Of a stretch of 47,666 nt of DNA, positions 1 to 8,526 are shown one piece after another (the stretch's first letter is position 1; the number at the start of each line of letters is the position of its first letter). The stretch spans positions 1 through 47,666 of the IMG/VR virus record IMGVR_UViG_3300035682_001161; one strand, given 5' to 3'. Both the position numbers and the translations under genes were made by a program. Under the pieces are notes generated by a model, which had not been told where the DNA came from, made no database searches, and was given only the letters and a program-made list of their open reading frames with translations. This stretch comes from a virus.

Positions 1-1
1 C

Positions 2-538
2 TACGTTGTCATTAACGATACGACAGGCGGTTTTGCGGTAACAGTTCGTGGTGGCCCCTCAACCCCTACAACGGGCGTAACGGTAGCTGCTGGTACACGG
101 GCAATCATTGCTTGGAACGGTTCTGACTTTGTGAATGTGGGCGGTGGCTCTGCTGGTGGCTCTAACACACAGGTTCAGTTCAACAGTTCTGGCTCATTTG
201 GTGGTTCTGCTAACCTGACATTTGACGGCACAACGCTGACGGCCAATGATTTAATTGACTCTTCGCTAACAGCCAGCAAGCCTGTATTTACAAATGGCAC
301 TAAAAACTTGGTGTCTACTGGAACGCTTGGTGTGGATCAAGGCGGTACCGGCCTTACTACTTTGACTGCTAATAACGTCATTCTGGGTAATGGAACATCA
401 ACACCAACTTTTGTAGCACCTAGCACAGCAGGTAATGTTTTGACTTCTAATGGCACAACGTGGGCATCCACTGCTCCGGCGGCTTCTGGCGCTACCAAAG
501 GTCAGGCAATCGCTTTCTCAATCGTATTCGGTCTGTAA
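2..538 (+). CDS. Tail fibre or other virion protein, C-terminal part (5' end outside window)
   Basis: The frame is open from base 2 to a TAA at 536-538, so this is the 3' part of a longer gene. The visible 178 residues are rich in Gly, Ser, Thr and Asn. Early on there is a TPTTGVTVAAGTRAIIAWNG segment of a kind common in phage tail fibres, which resembles the VTVAAGGAIAVPVYSDGTNW end of the protein at 15620. The rest reads like low-complexity beta-structured fibre sequence (GNGTSTPTFVAPSTAGNVLT). No enzymatic motif is visible. The gene is followed after 9 bases by an HNH gene and then by the RCC1 propeller genes, which fits a receptor-binding region. The fibre call rests on composition and context, not on a recognised domain. 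Confidence 0.6.
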   Translation, partial: YVVINDTTGGFAVTVRGGPSTPTTGVTVAAGTRAIIAWNGSDFVNVGGGSAGGSNTQVQFNSSGSFGGSANLTFDGTTLTANDLIDSSLTASKPVFTNGTKNLVSTGTLGVDQGGTGLTTLTANNVILGNGTSTPTFVAPSTAGNVLTSNGTTWASTAPAASGATKGQAIAFSIVFGL

Positions 539-547
539 AGAATTATC

Positions 548-1051
548 ATGGAACTTACCCAAGAAATGGTTAAAAAGATGTTTGACTACCGTGCAGACGG
601 TGAGTTGATTCGTCGCCATTCTATAATGGGTAATGGTAACTATGCTGGTGCTGTGGTTGGTACAAAACCAACAGGCGCTCGTAACTTCAGATACAGTACA
701 ACTAAAATTCATGGTGAGCATTGGTGTGTTCACAAGCTAATTTATCTGTATCATCATGGAGTGGTTCCAGATCAATTGGATCACATTAATCGGGACTCGA
801 CTGATAACAGAATAGAAAATTTGCGTCCTGCCAATTCATCTGAGAATACCCGTAACCGCAGATTGTTTTCAAACAACACATCTGGCTGTAAGGGAGTTAC
901 ATGGAATAAGCGCATAAAAAAATGGCAGTCTTATGTATCAATGAATTCAAAGACAAAACATCTTGGTTATTTTGAAGATTTAGAATTGGCAGACCTTGTT
1001 TCAACTGAAGCCCGTGATCTATATCATGGCAAATACGCAACTCATGCGTGA
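548..1051 (+). CDS. HNH homing endonuclease with AP2-like DNA-binding domain
   Basis: A 167-residue protein. Residues about 76-103 form the HNH core (LDHINRDSTDNRIENLR followed by SSENTRNR), preceded by a His-containing helix (VHKLIYLYHHG). Residues about 108-165 match the AP2-type pattern GVTWNKR..KW....LGYF.D...A, as in phage HNH-AP2 free-standing endonucleases. Such proteins nick or cut DNA to spread their own gene. It lies between two virion genes on the same strand and ends immediately before the AAGGAG ribosome-binding site of the next gene, so it looks like an insertion in the late operon. No intron boundaries were recognised. The start is the ATG 9 bases after the previous stop. Confidence 0.85.
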   Translation: MELTQEMVKKMFDYRADGELIRRHSIMGNGNYAGAVVGTKPTGARNFRYSTTKIHGEHWCVHKLIYLYHHGVVPDQLDHINRDSTDNRIENLRPANSSENTRNRRLFSNNTSGCKGVTWNKRIKKWQSYVSMNSKTKHLGYFEDLELADLVSTEARDLYHGKYATHA

Positions 1052-1056
1052 AGGAG
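1051..1056 (+). promoter_or_regulatory. Strong ribosome-binding site deciding a non-ATG start
   Basis: AAGGAG sits 7 bases before an ATC codon at 1064, in a context (AAGGAGATATATCATC) very like the T7 gene 10 leader. The reading frame behind it has no ATG, GTG or TTG between its upstream stop (1049-1051) and a GTG at 1199, so this site points to initiation at ATC. Confidence 0.6.
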
Positions 1057-1063
1057 ATATATC

Positions 1064-1441
1064 ATCGCAAATCCCAACATAGTTAACGTCACGACCCTAA
1101 CGGGCAATACAACGTATCTAACGCCCGGCAATACAACAGCTAACACTCTGCTGTCTAACGCTGCATCTTCTGGTCTGGTCTTTAAGATCAACCAGATTGT
1201 GTGTGCTAATGTGAACGGCTCAAGTGCAGTAAATGCAACGGTAGCAATTAACAACCAAGCTGCCGGCGCAGGTACAAACTACCCAATCATCTCTACGATC
1301 TCAGTGCCTGCTAGTGCATCTGTGATTGCAGTGGATAAGACAACGGCTGTGTACCTGATGGAGAACTCATCCATTGTGGTGACATCTGGTACATCTAGCG
1401 GTATCACTTACACGATCTCATACGAGAGCATCGCCAGTTAA
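1064..1441 (+). CDS. Small virion-associated protein, probably initiated at an ATC codon
   Basis: The open frame encodes 125 residues if read from ATC at 1064 (beginning IANPNIVNVTTLTGNTTYL) and ends at TAA 1439-1441. The N-terminal ANPNIVNVT is a pattern I associate with small phage structural proteins that normally begin MANPNIVNV, so ATC appears to stand where ATG is expected. The first standard start codon is a GTG at 1199, which would drop 45 residues of well-formed beta-type sequence and has no good ribosome-binding site. The body (ATVAINNQ...YLMENSSIVV...ITYTISYESIAS) looks like a beta-sandwich. It sits between the HNH gene and the first RCC1 gene, so a role in the tail or fibre region is likely. 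The exact function is unknown. Confidence 0.65.
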   Translation: MANPNIVNVTTLTGNTTYLTPGNTTANTLLSNAASSGLVFKINQIVCANVNGSSAVNATVAINNQAAGAGTNYPIISTISVPASASVIAVDKTTAVYLMENSSIVVTSGTSSGITYTISYESIAS

Positions 1442-1453
1442 GCGGGGAACAGT

Positions 1454-2584
1454 ATGTCTATAAGACAAATGTTTCCGGGGAGTATTGTTAAGCCGGGGTT
1501 TAATCCTCTAGCGGTTCAGACACCTATCTATACTTACAATTTGTACGGTTGGGGCGATAACTCTTATGGTCAATTAGGATTGGGCAATATAACTAATCGC
1601 TCTTCTCCTAATCAAGTCGGTGCTTTGACTGATTGGTTAAGCATTGTTACTAGATACAGCACATTGGCTTTAAAAACTAACGGGACAATTTGGGCTTGGG
1701 GTAGGAATCAAGCAGGCCAATTGGGACTTGGTAACACTACCTACTATTCATCTCCAAAACAAGTCGGTTCTTTAACAACTTGGTCTGTTGTGGCAACTAT
1801 TAACAATGCGTCTATGGCATTAAAGTCTGATGGAACACTATGGACATGGGGTGGTAATAGTTTTGGCGCATTAGGTCTTGGCGATACTATATCTAGGTCT
1901 AGCCCAGTACAAGTTGGAGCTTTGACCAATTGGGCAAAGATTTCTACAGGTGCAAATTTTGGTGGTTTTGCAATTACAACTAGTGGCGCTTTGTATGGCT
2001 GGGGTTACAACACTTCAGGTGCATTAGGGTTGGGTAATGTCACCAACTATTCGTCACCTAAGCAGGTCGGTTCATTAACTAATTGGTCATCTGTTGTATC
2101 TGGAATACAAAACACTTACGCAATTAAAACAGATGGCACATTTTGGGCTTGGGGTAACGGTAACTATGGGGCATTAGGTCTTGGTAACTCAACATATTAT
2201 TCCAGCCCAAAACAAGTCGGAGCTTTGACCAATTGGTTGCAAGTTTCGGCATCGGAATATTCTGCATTAGCTGTTAAAACTGACGGTACATTATGGTCTT
2301 GGGGAGATGGTGGTTCAGGCGTTTTGGGTTTAGGTAATACAAGCAATTACAACTCTCCCAAGCAGGTTGGTGCTTTAACTGCATGGACTGCTGTAAGGCT
2401 TGGTAAAAACTTTGCTATTGCTTCTAAAACAGACGGAACTATTTGGACTTGGGGAAATAATACTTTAGGTGAATTAGGTTTAGGCAATACAACCAACAGA
2501 AGTTCCCCAGTACAAGTAGGAGCACTTGCCACTTGGGGCTATATTACTGCTGGCGCTCAATCAACTTTTGCCCTAGCTTTCTAA
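1454..2584 (+). CDS. RCC1-repeat beta-propeller protein A1 (putative receptor-binding protein)
   Basis: A 376-residue protein. After an N-terminal segment with KPGFNPLAVQT it carries seven RCC1-type repeats of about 50 residues, each of the form DGTLW.WG.N..G.LGLGNTT.YSSPKQVG.LTNW. Seven WG turns can be counted, so a complete seven-bladed propeller is expected. RCC1 propellers are protein-binding scaffolds. In phage late regions they sit next to tail fibres, so a surface-exposed binding or decoration role is inferred. It has no signal peptide and no catalytic motif. Its head matches that of the gene at 6206 (shared KPGFNPL), making the two paralogues. The following RCC1 gene starts 9 bases downstream and differs in its N-terminal domain. 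Confidence 0.85.
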   Translation: MSIRQMFPGSIVKPGFNPLAVQTPIYTYNLYGWGDNSYGQLGLGNITNRSSPNQVGALTDWLSIVTRYSTLALKTNGTIWAWGRNQAGQLGLGNTTYYSSPKQVGSLTTWSVVATINNASMALKSDGTLWTWGGNSFGALGLGDTISRSSPVQVGALTNWAKISTGANFGGFAITTSGALYGWGYNTSGALGLGNVTNYSSPKQVGSLTNWSSVVSGIQNTYAIKTDGTFWAWGNGNYGALGLGNSTYYSSPKQVGALTNWLQVSASEYSALAVKTDGTLWSWGDGGSGVLGLGNTSNYNSPKQVGALTAWTAVRLGKNFAIASKTDGTIWTWGNNTLGELGLGNTTNRSSPVQVGALATWGYITAGAQSTFALAF

Positions 2585-2593
2585 GAGACAACT

Positions 2594-3766
2594 ATGCCAG
2601 TAACAATCCCCGGCGTTCAATACTCAGGCATCTGGACAATGCAACAGGTGAATGCCGCTATTGCGGCTGGGACTTGGCCTTATATTGAGCCTCCGGGTAG
2701 TCTGTATGCAACGGGCCTTAACAACGCAGGGCAATTAGGCACTAGCAACACAACCTATTTCTCAAGCCCTGTCCAAGTTGGCGCATTAAGCACATGGTCT
2801 AAATTAGCGGCGGCAAGCAATACAAGTGGTGGTATTGCTTCTGATGGCACATTGTGGATGTGGGGCAACAACAATTATGGCGCTCTTGGCTTAGGCAATA
2901 CAACGCAATATTCTTCGCCAAAGCAAGTTGGATCGTTATATTGGTCTAAATTATCCATTGGTGCAAACCTTGCAACGCTTGCTATTAAAAGCGATGGTAC
3001 TTTATGGGCTTGGGGTCGTAATGACAGCGGTAGGCTTGGTCTTGGTAACACAACAGATTATTCTTCCCCCAAGCAAGTTGGTGCATTGACTACTTGGCTA
3101 AGCATATGTTGTGCTTACGAAAGTAGTTTTGCAATTAAAACAGACGGTACGCTTTGGTCTTGGGGTAGTGGAGTACATGGAAGATTGGGTCTTGGTAACA
3201 CCACTTCGTACTCCAGCCCTAAACAAGTTGGTGGTTTAACAAATTGGTCAATGGTTGCGGCACAGGGACAAACTACTCTTGCTATTAAAACTGATGGCAC
3301 ATTGTGGTCATGGGGCCGAGGAAGTCTAGGTGGACTAGGTTTGGGTAATACCACATATTACTCATCTCCAAAACAAGTTGGAACATTAACCAATTGGAGT
3401 TTTGTGGCTGGCGGTTTATTGCGTGGATTGGCTACCAAAACAGATGGTACTTTGTGGGCATGGGGTTACAACAATGAGGGTGCATTGGGTCTAGGCAATA
3501 CAACTGATTATTCATCACCTAAACAAGTTGGTTCTTTAACCAACTGGGCAAAAGTGTATGGTCAAACCAATAACAATTACAGCACCTTAGCTGTTAAAAC
3601 TAATGGCACTTTGTGGTCTTGGGGTAATAATACTTATGGGCAATTAGGTCTTGGTAATTTAACTGGATATTCTTCTCCTAAACAAGTTGGAGCGCAAACC
3701 AATTGGGGCGAAAATCCTAATACTATAGCCATAGGTCAAAACCATTCTGTTGCCACTAGAGTATAA
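2594..3766 (+). CDS. RCC1-repeat beta-propeller protein B1
   Basis: A 390-residue protein whose short N-terminal domain contains PGVQYSGIW and AAGTWP. Seven RCC1 repeats follow; the first is degenerate (LYATGLNNAGQLGTSNTT instead of WG.N). The N-terminal head matches that of the gene at 7335, so this is the B member of a duplicated A-B gene pair. The repeats keep the consensus YSSPKQVG and DGTLW.WG while inter-repeat residues vary, as expected if the scaffold is conserved and loops diverge. It is probably a virion surface protein in the tail region; this is inferred from position. The gene ends 4 bases before the sulfotransferase/GT9 fusion. Confidence 0.85.
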   Translation: MPVTIPGVQYSGIWTMQQVNAAIAAGTWPYIEPPGSLYATGLNNAGQLGTSNTTYFSSPVQVGALSTWSKLAAASNTSGGIASDGTLWMWGNNNYGALGLGNTTQYSSPKQVGSLYWSKLSIGANLATLAIKSDGTLWAWGRNDSGRLGLGNTTDYSSPKQVGALTTWLSICCAYESSFAIKTDGTLWSWGSGVHGRLGLGNTTSYSSPKQVGGLTNWSMVAAQGQTTLAIKTDGTLWSWGRGSLGGLGLGNTTYYSSPKQVGTLTNWSFVAGGLLRGLATKTDGTLWAWGYNNEGALGLGNTTDYSSPKQVGSLTNWAKVYGQTNNNYSTLAVKTNGTLWSWGNNTYGQLGLGNLTGYSSPKQVGAQTNWGENPNTIAIGQNHSVATRV

Positions 3767-3770
3767 ACAC

Positions 3771-5549
3771 ATGAACAAAACACTGCACTTCCTCTCTGGC
3801 ATTCCTCGTTCTGGCTCTACAGTCCTTGCGGCTATCTTGAACCAGAACCCAATGACTCATGTATCCACCACATCTGGGCTTGTCCACGCCCTTGATGGGC
3901 TTGCCAACACATGGCATTCGGCTGGCTTGCTGAACGAAAACGACCCGGAGAGAACAAAGTTAGCGCAGACCATGCGCGGGGCAATTGATGCGTTCTACGA
4001 AGACACTGACAAGCCTGTCATCATCGACAAGTCCCGTGGCTGGCCTATTGGTCAAATTATGGGTGCTATGTCGCAGGTGCTAGGTCGTCAGCCTAAGATC
4101 ATTGCTACTGTTCGCTCAGTGCCTGACTGCGCCGCCAGCTTCATTCGTGTAGCCAAACCCACAGACCTAGACGAGTTCATGGCAACTGGTCAACTGATGG
4201 ATCACCTTAAAGCCGCTTACATTTCCCTCCAAAACGGCTATGAGTACGCACCAGAGAACTTCCTATTTGTTGAGTATGAAGACCTGTTAGCTGACCCCAA
4301 AGCGCAGTTAGCCCGTATCCATGAGTTCTTGGGTCTGCCTGAGTTTGCCTACGACTTCAACAACATTGATGGCTCAAGCGTAGCTGAAGATGATGAAAAC
4401 TTGCACGGTCACGCAGGGATGCACGATGTCAAGCCTGTATTGGCGGCGCAGCATAAGCAAGACCCCCGCGACCTGCTGAAGCACCACTACTCAGCTTTCT
4501 GTCAGCCTGAGTTCTGGCTTGAGCGTCCACGCACAGTTCCTGAGTTGCATGACCTAGACCTACAGCTTGCCGCATCCACAATGGGTGACTTTGCTGAAGG
4601 CTGGAGACTGGCCCAAAAGTTAGAAGCTGAAGAGCCTAGCAACCACCGAGCCGCCTATAACCGTGGCTGGTATTACCTGCGCCAAGGTCAAATCCAAAAG
4701 GGCTACGGTCTGATGGACAGAGGACGAATCGTAGGTGTCTTTGGTAACTCACGCCCTGATGTGCCTACACCCCAATGGGACGGTAAAACAAAGGGTACGG
4801 TCATGCTGTATCTGGAAGGCGGTCTGGGCGATCAGATTCACCAGATTCGCTATGCCAAACTAATTGCAGAGCGTGGCTGTAAGGTGGTTGTTTCCTGTAC
4901 TGGACAACTGGCATCCTTATTCCAAGGCGTAGAAGGCGTATCAGCCGTTGTTCAGCACGAGGCTACCTTTGGTATCTACCACGACTTCTTTGTGTCTGGA
5001 ATGTCTGCTGTAGTGCCTCTAGGCTTAGAAATGCGTGACTTATCTGGTGCGCCATACCTTGAGAAGCCAATGTCGATCAAAGGTCGCAAGAAACGCATTG
5101 GTCTGCGTTGGCAGGGCAACAGTAAGTTTGAGCATGAGCACAATAAGAAATTTCCTTATGAACTCATGTTTGAGGCGGTAAAGGATATTGATGCTGAATT
5201 TGTTTCCCTCCAAAGAGATGAAGGAATGGAAGCGTGTCCAGCTTGGGTTAAGCAAGTCCCCCTGAATACTTGGCAGGATACCCAGCAGGTTGTAGCAGGA
5301 TGCGATCTGGTCATCTCAGCTTGTACCAGTGTGTCACACCTATCGTCTGCCATGGGCGTAGAAACTTGGTTAATAACGCCTGTAATGCCATACTTTTTGT
5401 ATTCCATTGACGGTGACAAGACTCCATATTATGATGCTATGAAGCTGTTTAGACAGAAGACTTATGGCGAATGGTCTGACCCGTTTAACGAGGTAAAAGA
5501 GCAATTGTCACAGATTATTCCTGCCGCTCAATTACGGAGAGTTGCTTGA
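3771..5549 (+). CDS. Sulfotransferase - TPR - GT9 (heptosyltransferase-like) fusion protein
   Basis: A 592-residue protein. Residues 1 to about 230 are a sulfotransferase-type domain: the phosphosulfate loop SGIPRSGST lies at residues 9-17, then a KSRGWP segment and an IIATVRSVPDCAASF helix that would bind the 3'-phosphate of PAPS. A short TPR-like helical linker follows at about 275-320. The C-terminal third has glycosyltransferase family 9 features: EGGLGDQIHQIRYA, KRIGLRWQGN, and DLVISACTSVSHLSSAMG with LITP, the nucleotide-sugar site seen in ADP-heptose transferases and TPR-linked relatives. Activities on glycans or proteins are inferred, and donor and acceptor are unknown. An upstream TTG at 3750 could add seven residues, but the ATG at 3771 starts the P-loop domain normally. 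The next gene overlaps its stop codon (TTGA). Confidence 0.8.
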   Translation: MNKTLHFLSGIPRSGSTVLAAILNQNPMTHVSTTSGLVHALDGLANTWHSAGLLNENDPERTKLAQTMRGAIDAFYEDTDKPVIIDKSRGWPIGQIMGAMSQVLGRQPKIIATVRSVPDCAASFIRVAKPTDLDEFMATGQLMDHLKAAYISLQNGYEYAPENFLFVEYEDLLADPKAQLARIHEFLGLPEFAYDFNNIDGSSVAEDDENLHGHAGMHDVKPVLAAQHKQDPRDLLKHHYSAFCQPEFWLERPRTVPELHDLDLQLAASTMGDFAEGWRLAQKLEAEEPSNHRAAYNRGWYYLRQGQIQKGYGLMDRGRIVGVFGNSRPDVPTPQWDGKTKGTVMLYLEGGLGDQIHQIRYAKLIAERGCKVVVSCTGQLASLFQGVEGVSAVVQHEATFGIYHDFFVSGMSAVVPLGLEMRDLSGAPYLEKPMSIKGRKKRIGLRWQGNSKFEHEHNKKFPYELMFEAVKDIDAEFVSLQRDEGMEACPAWVKQVPLNTWQDTQQVVAGCDLVISACTSVSHLSSAMGVETWLITPVMPYFLYSIDGDKTPYYDAMKLFRQKTYGEWSDPFNEVKEQLSQIIPAAQLRRVA

Positions 5550-6172
5550 CTACAGACGCACAACCATGTCATGTGTACCAAATAACCAATCGGTTAAATG
5601 GTATGCAGTACATTGGCGTGTCCACAAATATCAAGAGGCGTTTTGCATCCCATTGCAGGGATACTAAATCAACTTACAAGTCTCATTTAAATTACGCGCT
5701 GGTTAAGCATGGGTCTAAACAATTTGAATTAAAGACACTGCTTACCAGCACAAGACAGTATTGCTTGGAAATGGAAGCAAAGCTGATTAAAGTTTACAAC
5801 ACATTAACGCCAACTGGGTATAACTACACTGGTGGCAATGATGGGCCAATAGCCGCCCGTAGCGGTGAGCGTAGCCCTATGTATGGTAAGACTGGTGAAC
5901 TGTGTGCGTCATATGGCAAAAAGCATTTGCCAACTTCTATTGAAAAAATGAAACAAGCACATGCTGGCAAGAAAAACAGCATGTATGGGAAAAGCGGCGC
6001 TTTAAGCCCAACTGCCAAATCGTTTGTTGCTATTGACCCATCTGGAATAATTTATAAAAGCAAGAGCCTATCAGCTTTTTCTGAAAAGTATGGACTGTTG
6101 CCATCTGGAATGAAAGCTGTTGCAATTGGCAAAAGAAATCATCATCGCGGTTGGAAGGTTCAATATGTTTAA
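5546..6172 (+). CDS. GIY-YIG homing endonuclease with NUMOD motifs
   Basis: A 208-residue protein. The N-terminal GIY-YIG nuclease domain is seen as VYQITN...GMQYIGVS.NIKRRFASH (residues about 9-35), with the later EAKLIKVYN helix containing the expected metal-binding Glu. Two NUMOD3-like motifs follow (ERSPMYGKTG and KNSMYGKSG), and the C-terminus has a NUMOD1/helix-turn-helix end (SLSAFSEKYGL ... HHRGWKV). This is the typical layout of phage free-standing homing nucleases. The likely start is TTG 5546, overlapping the previous TGA; a GTG about eight codons downstream is an alternative. It separates the two RCC1 gene pairs and looks like a mobile insertion in the late operon. Confidence 0.85.
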   Translation: MTTDAQPCHVYQITNRLNGMQYIGVSTNIKRRFASHCRDTKSTYKSHLNYALVKHGSKQFELKTLLTSTRQYCLEMEAKLIKVYNTLTPTGYNYTGGNDGPIAARSGERSPMYGKTGELCASYGKKHLPTSIEKMKQAHAGKKNSMYGKSGALSPTAKSFVAIDPSGIIYKSKSLSAFSEKYGLLPSGMKAVAIGKRNHHRGWKVQYV

Positions 6173-6205
6173 TCTGTTTAACAAGCCAGCATTGAGGAGT
6201 GTAGC

Positions 6206-7330
6206 GTGAGCTTTAGATATGCCGCTGGGATAAACAAGCCGGGGTTCAATCCGCTTGGCGCTCAGACCAGTAGTTCTACAAGTACATTATTTATTTGGGG
6301 CTATAACAATAAAGGTCAACTTGGTTTGGGCAATATAACTGATCGTTCTTCACCAGTACAGGTAGGAACTTTAAGCGAATGGCTCAATGTTTCTGCTGGT
6401 TATTATTCTAGTGCCGCTGTTAAAACCGATGGAACATTATGGACTTGGGGTGGCAACAGTGTAGGAACTTTAGGATTGGGCAACACTGTTGACTATTCAT
6501 CGCCTAAACAGGTTGGTGCATTGACTACTTGGTACAAAATTGCTGGACTTAAATATTCTTATGCCGCAATTAAAACTGATGGAACCTTATGGACATGGGG
6601 ATATAACCTCCAAGGTCAATTAGGTTTAGGAAATGCTATTAGCCGTTCATCTCCAAATCAAGTTGGTGCATTAACTACTTGGTCAGATATTGCTGGTTTA
6701 GATGTATCTATGATGGCAATTAAAACTGACGGTACTTTATGGGCATGGGGTAATAATACTCATGGTGAATTAGGACTTGGTAATACAACTTCTTATTCTT
6801 CACCTAAACAAGTTGGGTCATTAACTTCTTGGTTAAAAATTGCTGGCGGTACTTATGCATCTTTTGCCATTAAAACCGATGGAACTTTATGGTCTTGGGG
6901 TTGGAATTCTTATCTTCAAGGAATATTAGGATTAGGTAACACCACAGATTATTCTTCTCCTAAACAAGTTGGTGTATTAACTAATTGGTTGTATATTTCG
7001 GCTGGTAACTATCACGCCATATCAACAAAAACAGATGGAACTTTGTGGACATGGGGAGGAAATTCAAGAGGTCAACTTGGTCTTGGTAACACCACAAATT
7101 ACTCTTCGCCTAAACAAGTGGGTTCATTGACAACTTGGTTAAGGGTCGCTGGTGGAGCTTACTCTACGGCTACTGTAAAAACTGACGGAACGCTTTGGAC
7201 TTGGGGTAAGAATGATAGAAGTCAACTTGGGCTTGGCAATACAACTTATTATTCTTCTCCAAAGCAAGTAGGATCACTTACCACTTGGTCTAGACCAGAA
7301 TCTGGATCATTCCATTGTTTGGGTCTATAA
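6206..7330 (+). CDS. RCC1-repeat beta-propeller protein A2
   Basis: A 374-residue paralogue of the protein at 1454, with the same head (AAGINKPGFNPLGAQT) and seven RCC1 repeats. It starts at GTG 6206, eight bases after a clear GAGGAG. One repeat has a three-residue insertion (WGWNSYLQGILGLG), a natural loop extension in a propeller blade. Repeat units are similar at the protein level but use many different synonymous codons, so the duplication is not recent. It is paired with the B-type gene that starts 4 bases after its stop. The role is inferred as tail or surface binding. Confidence 0.85.
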   Translation: MSFRYAAGINKPGFNPLGAQTSSSTSTLFIWGYNNKGQLGLGNITDRSSPVQVGTLSEWLNVSAGYYSSAAVKTDGTLWTWGGNSVGTLGLGNTVDYSSPKQVGALTTWYKIAGLKYSYAAIKTDGTLWTWGYNLQGQLGLGNAISRSSPNQVGALTTWSDIAGLDVSMMAIKTDGTLWAWGNNTHGELGLGNTTSYSSPKQVGSLTSWLKIAGGTYASFAIKTDGTLWSWGWNSYLQGILGLGNTTDYSSPKQVGVLTNWLYISAGNYHAISTKTDGTLWTWGGNSRGQLGLGNTTNYSSPKQVGSLTTWLRVAGGAYSTATVKTDGTLWTWGKNDRSQLGLGNTTYYSSPKQVGSLTTWSRPESGSFHCLGL

Positions 7331-7334
7331 AATC

Positions 7335-8498
7335 ATGGCAACAACGACAATAGTTTCAGGTGTTCAATATTCAGGTATTTGGAACATCAGCAGTCAAGCC
7401 AATGCTAAGGCGGCGGGGACTTGGCCTGTTGGCAGCCCTCAATATTTGTATTCTTGGGGCTTCAACGCCAATGGAGAATTAGGTTTAGGAAATACAGCAT
7501 ATAGATCTTCTCCCAATCAAGTTGGATTATTAGGCACATGGATGTCTTTAAGATGCCTATCAGAAACTTCGCTTGCTGTTCAAAGGAGCGGTACTCTTTA
7601 CGCATGGGGAAAAAATGAATATGGCCAACTTGGTCTTGGTAACATCACTTCTTACTCCAGCCCTAAACAAGTTGGCAATTTAACTAATTGGTCAAAGATA
7701 AGCGGTGGAACTTTTTTTGTAACATCCATTAAAACTGACGGTACTCTTTGGGCGTGGGGTAGAAATAACAATGGTCAATTGGGCCTAGGTAACACAACTG
7801 ACTATTCATCACCAAAACAGGTTGGCGCTCTTACTACATGGTCAAAAATTTCTTGCGGAAGTAATTTAACTTTTGCAATTAAAACTGACGGAACGCTGTG
7901 GGGTTGGGGGAATGGTTTTGCAGGTGGTCTTGGATTGGGTAACACTACAAGTTATTCATCTCCTGTGCAAATTGGCGCTTTAACTAATTGGTTAACAATT
8001 AAAGGAATTGCATACGGTTGCATAGCTACAAAAACCGATGGAACACTATGGGCTTGGGGATATAACACTCTTGGTCAATTAGGTCTTGGTGATACCACTA
8101 ATAGATCATCACCTGTTCAAGTTGGATCATTAACAAATTGGTTAAATATTGTTGGAGGTTCCTACTACACTATTGCCATAAAAACAGATGGTACTTTATG
8201 GGCTTGGGGTAGTAACTCTAGTGGATCATTAGGTCTTGGCGACGCAACCAATAGGTCATCGCCCGTTCAAGTTGGTGCATTAACAAATTGGTCTAATGGT
8301 GGCGTTTCTAGCGTAACTTTTGATTTTGCATTAGCCAATAAAACAGACGGAACTTTATGGTCTTGGGGTAACAATGCAAATGGTCAGTTGGGTTTGGGAA
8401 ATACTAGTTCTTACAACTCGCCCAAACAAGTTGGTTCTTTAACAAACTGGGCAAATATTGCTATTGGCAGTAACTTTACACTTGCAACCGCATCTTAA
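7335..8498 (+). CDS. RCC1-repeat beta-propeller protein B2
   Basis: A 387-residue paralogue of the protein at 2594, with the head TIVSGVQYSGIW...AAGTWP and seven RCC1 repeats (WG turns WGFN, WGKN, WGRN, WGNG, WGYN, WGSN, WGNN). It forms the second A-B pair with the gene just upstream. Having both pairs in the same order implies duplication of a two-gene block, after which the modifying fusion enzyme and the GIY-YIG gene lie between the copies. No enzymatic residues are seen. A ribosome-binding site and a small tail-region gene follow after 28 bases. Confidence 0.85.
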   Translation: MATTTIVSGVQYSGIWNISSQANAKAAGTWPVGSPQYLYSWGFNANGELGLGNTAYRSSPNQVGLLGTWMSLRCLSETSLAVQRSGTLYAWGKNEYGQLGLGNITSYSSPKQVGNLTNWSKISGGTFFVTSIKTDGTLWAWGRNNNGQLGLGNTTDYSSPKQVGALTTWSKISCGSNLTFAIKTDGTLWGWGNGFAGGLGLGNTTSYSSPVQIGALTNWLTIKGIAYGCIATKTDGTLWAWGYNTLGQLGLGDTTNRSSPVQVGSLTNWLNIVGGSYYTIAIKTDGTLWAWGSNSSGSLGLGDATNRSSPVQVGALTNWSNGGVSSVTFDFALANKTDGTLWSWGNNANGQLGLGNTSSYNSPKQVGSLTNWANIAIGSNFTLATAS

Positions 8499-8526
8499 AA
8501 TTAACTTTTTTAACAAGGAGTCTTAA

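Noticed and set aside
3750-3770. TTG start for the sulfotransferase fusion.
   Set aside because: It would add seven residues encoded within the end of the upstream gene, and the ATG at 3771 gives a natural start to the P-loop domain.
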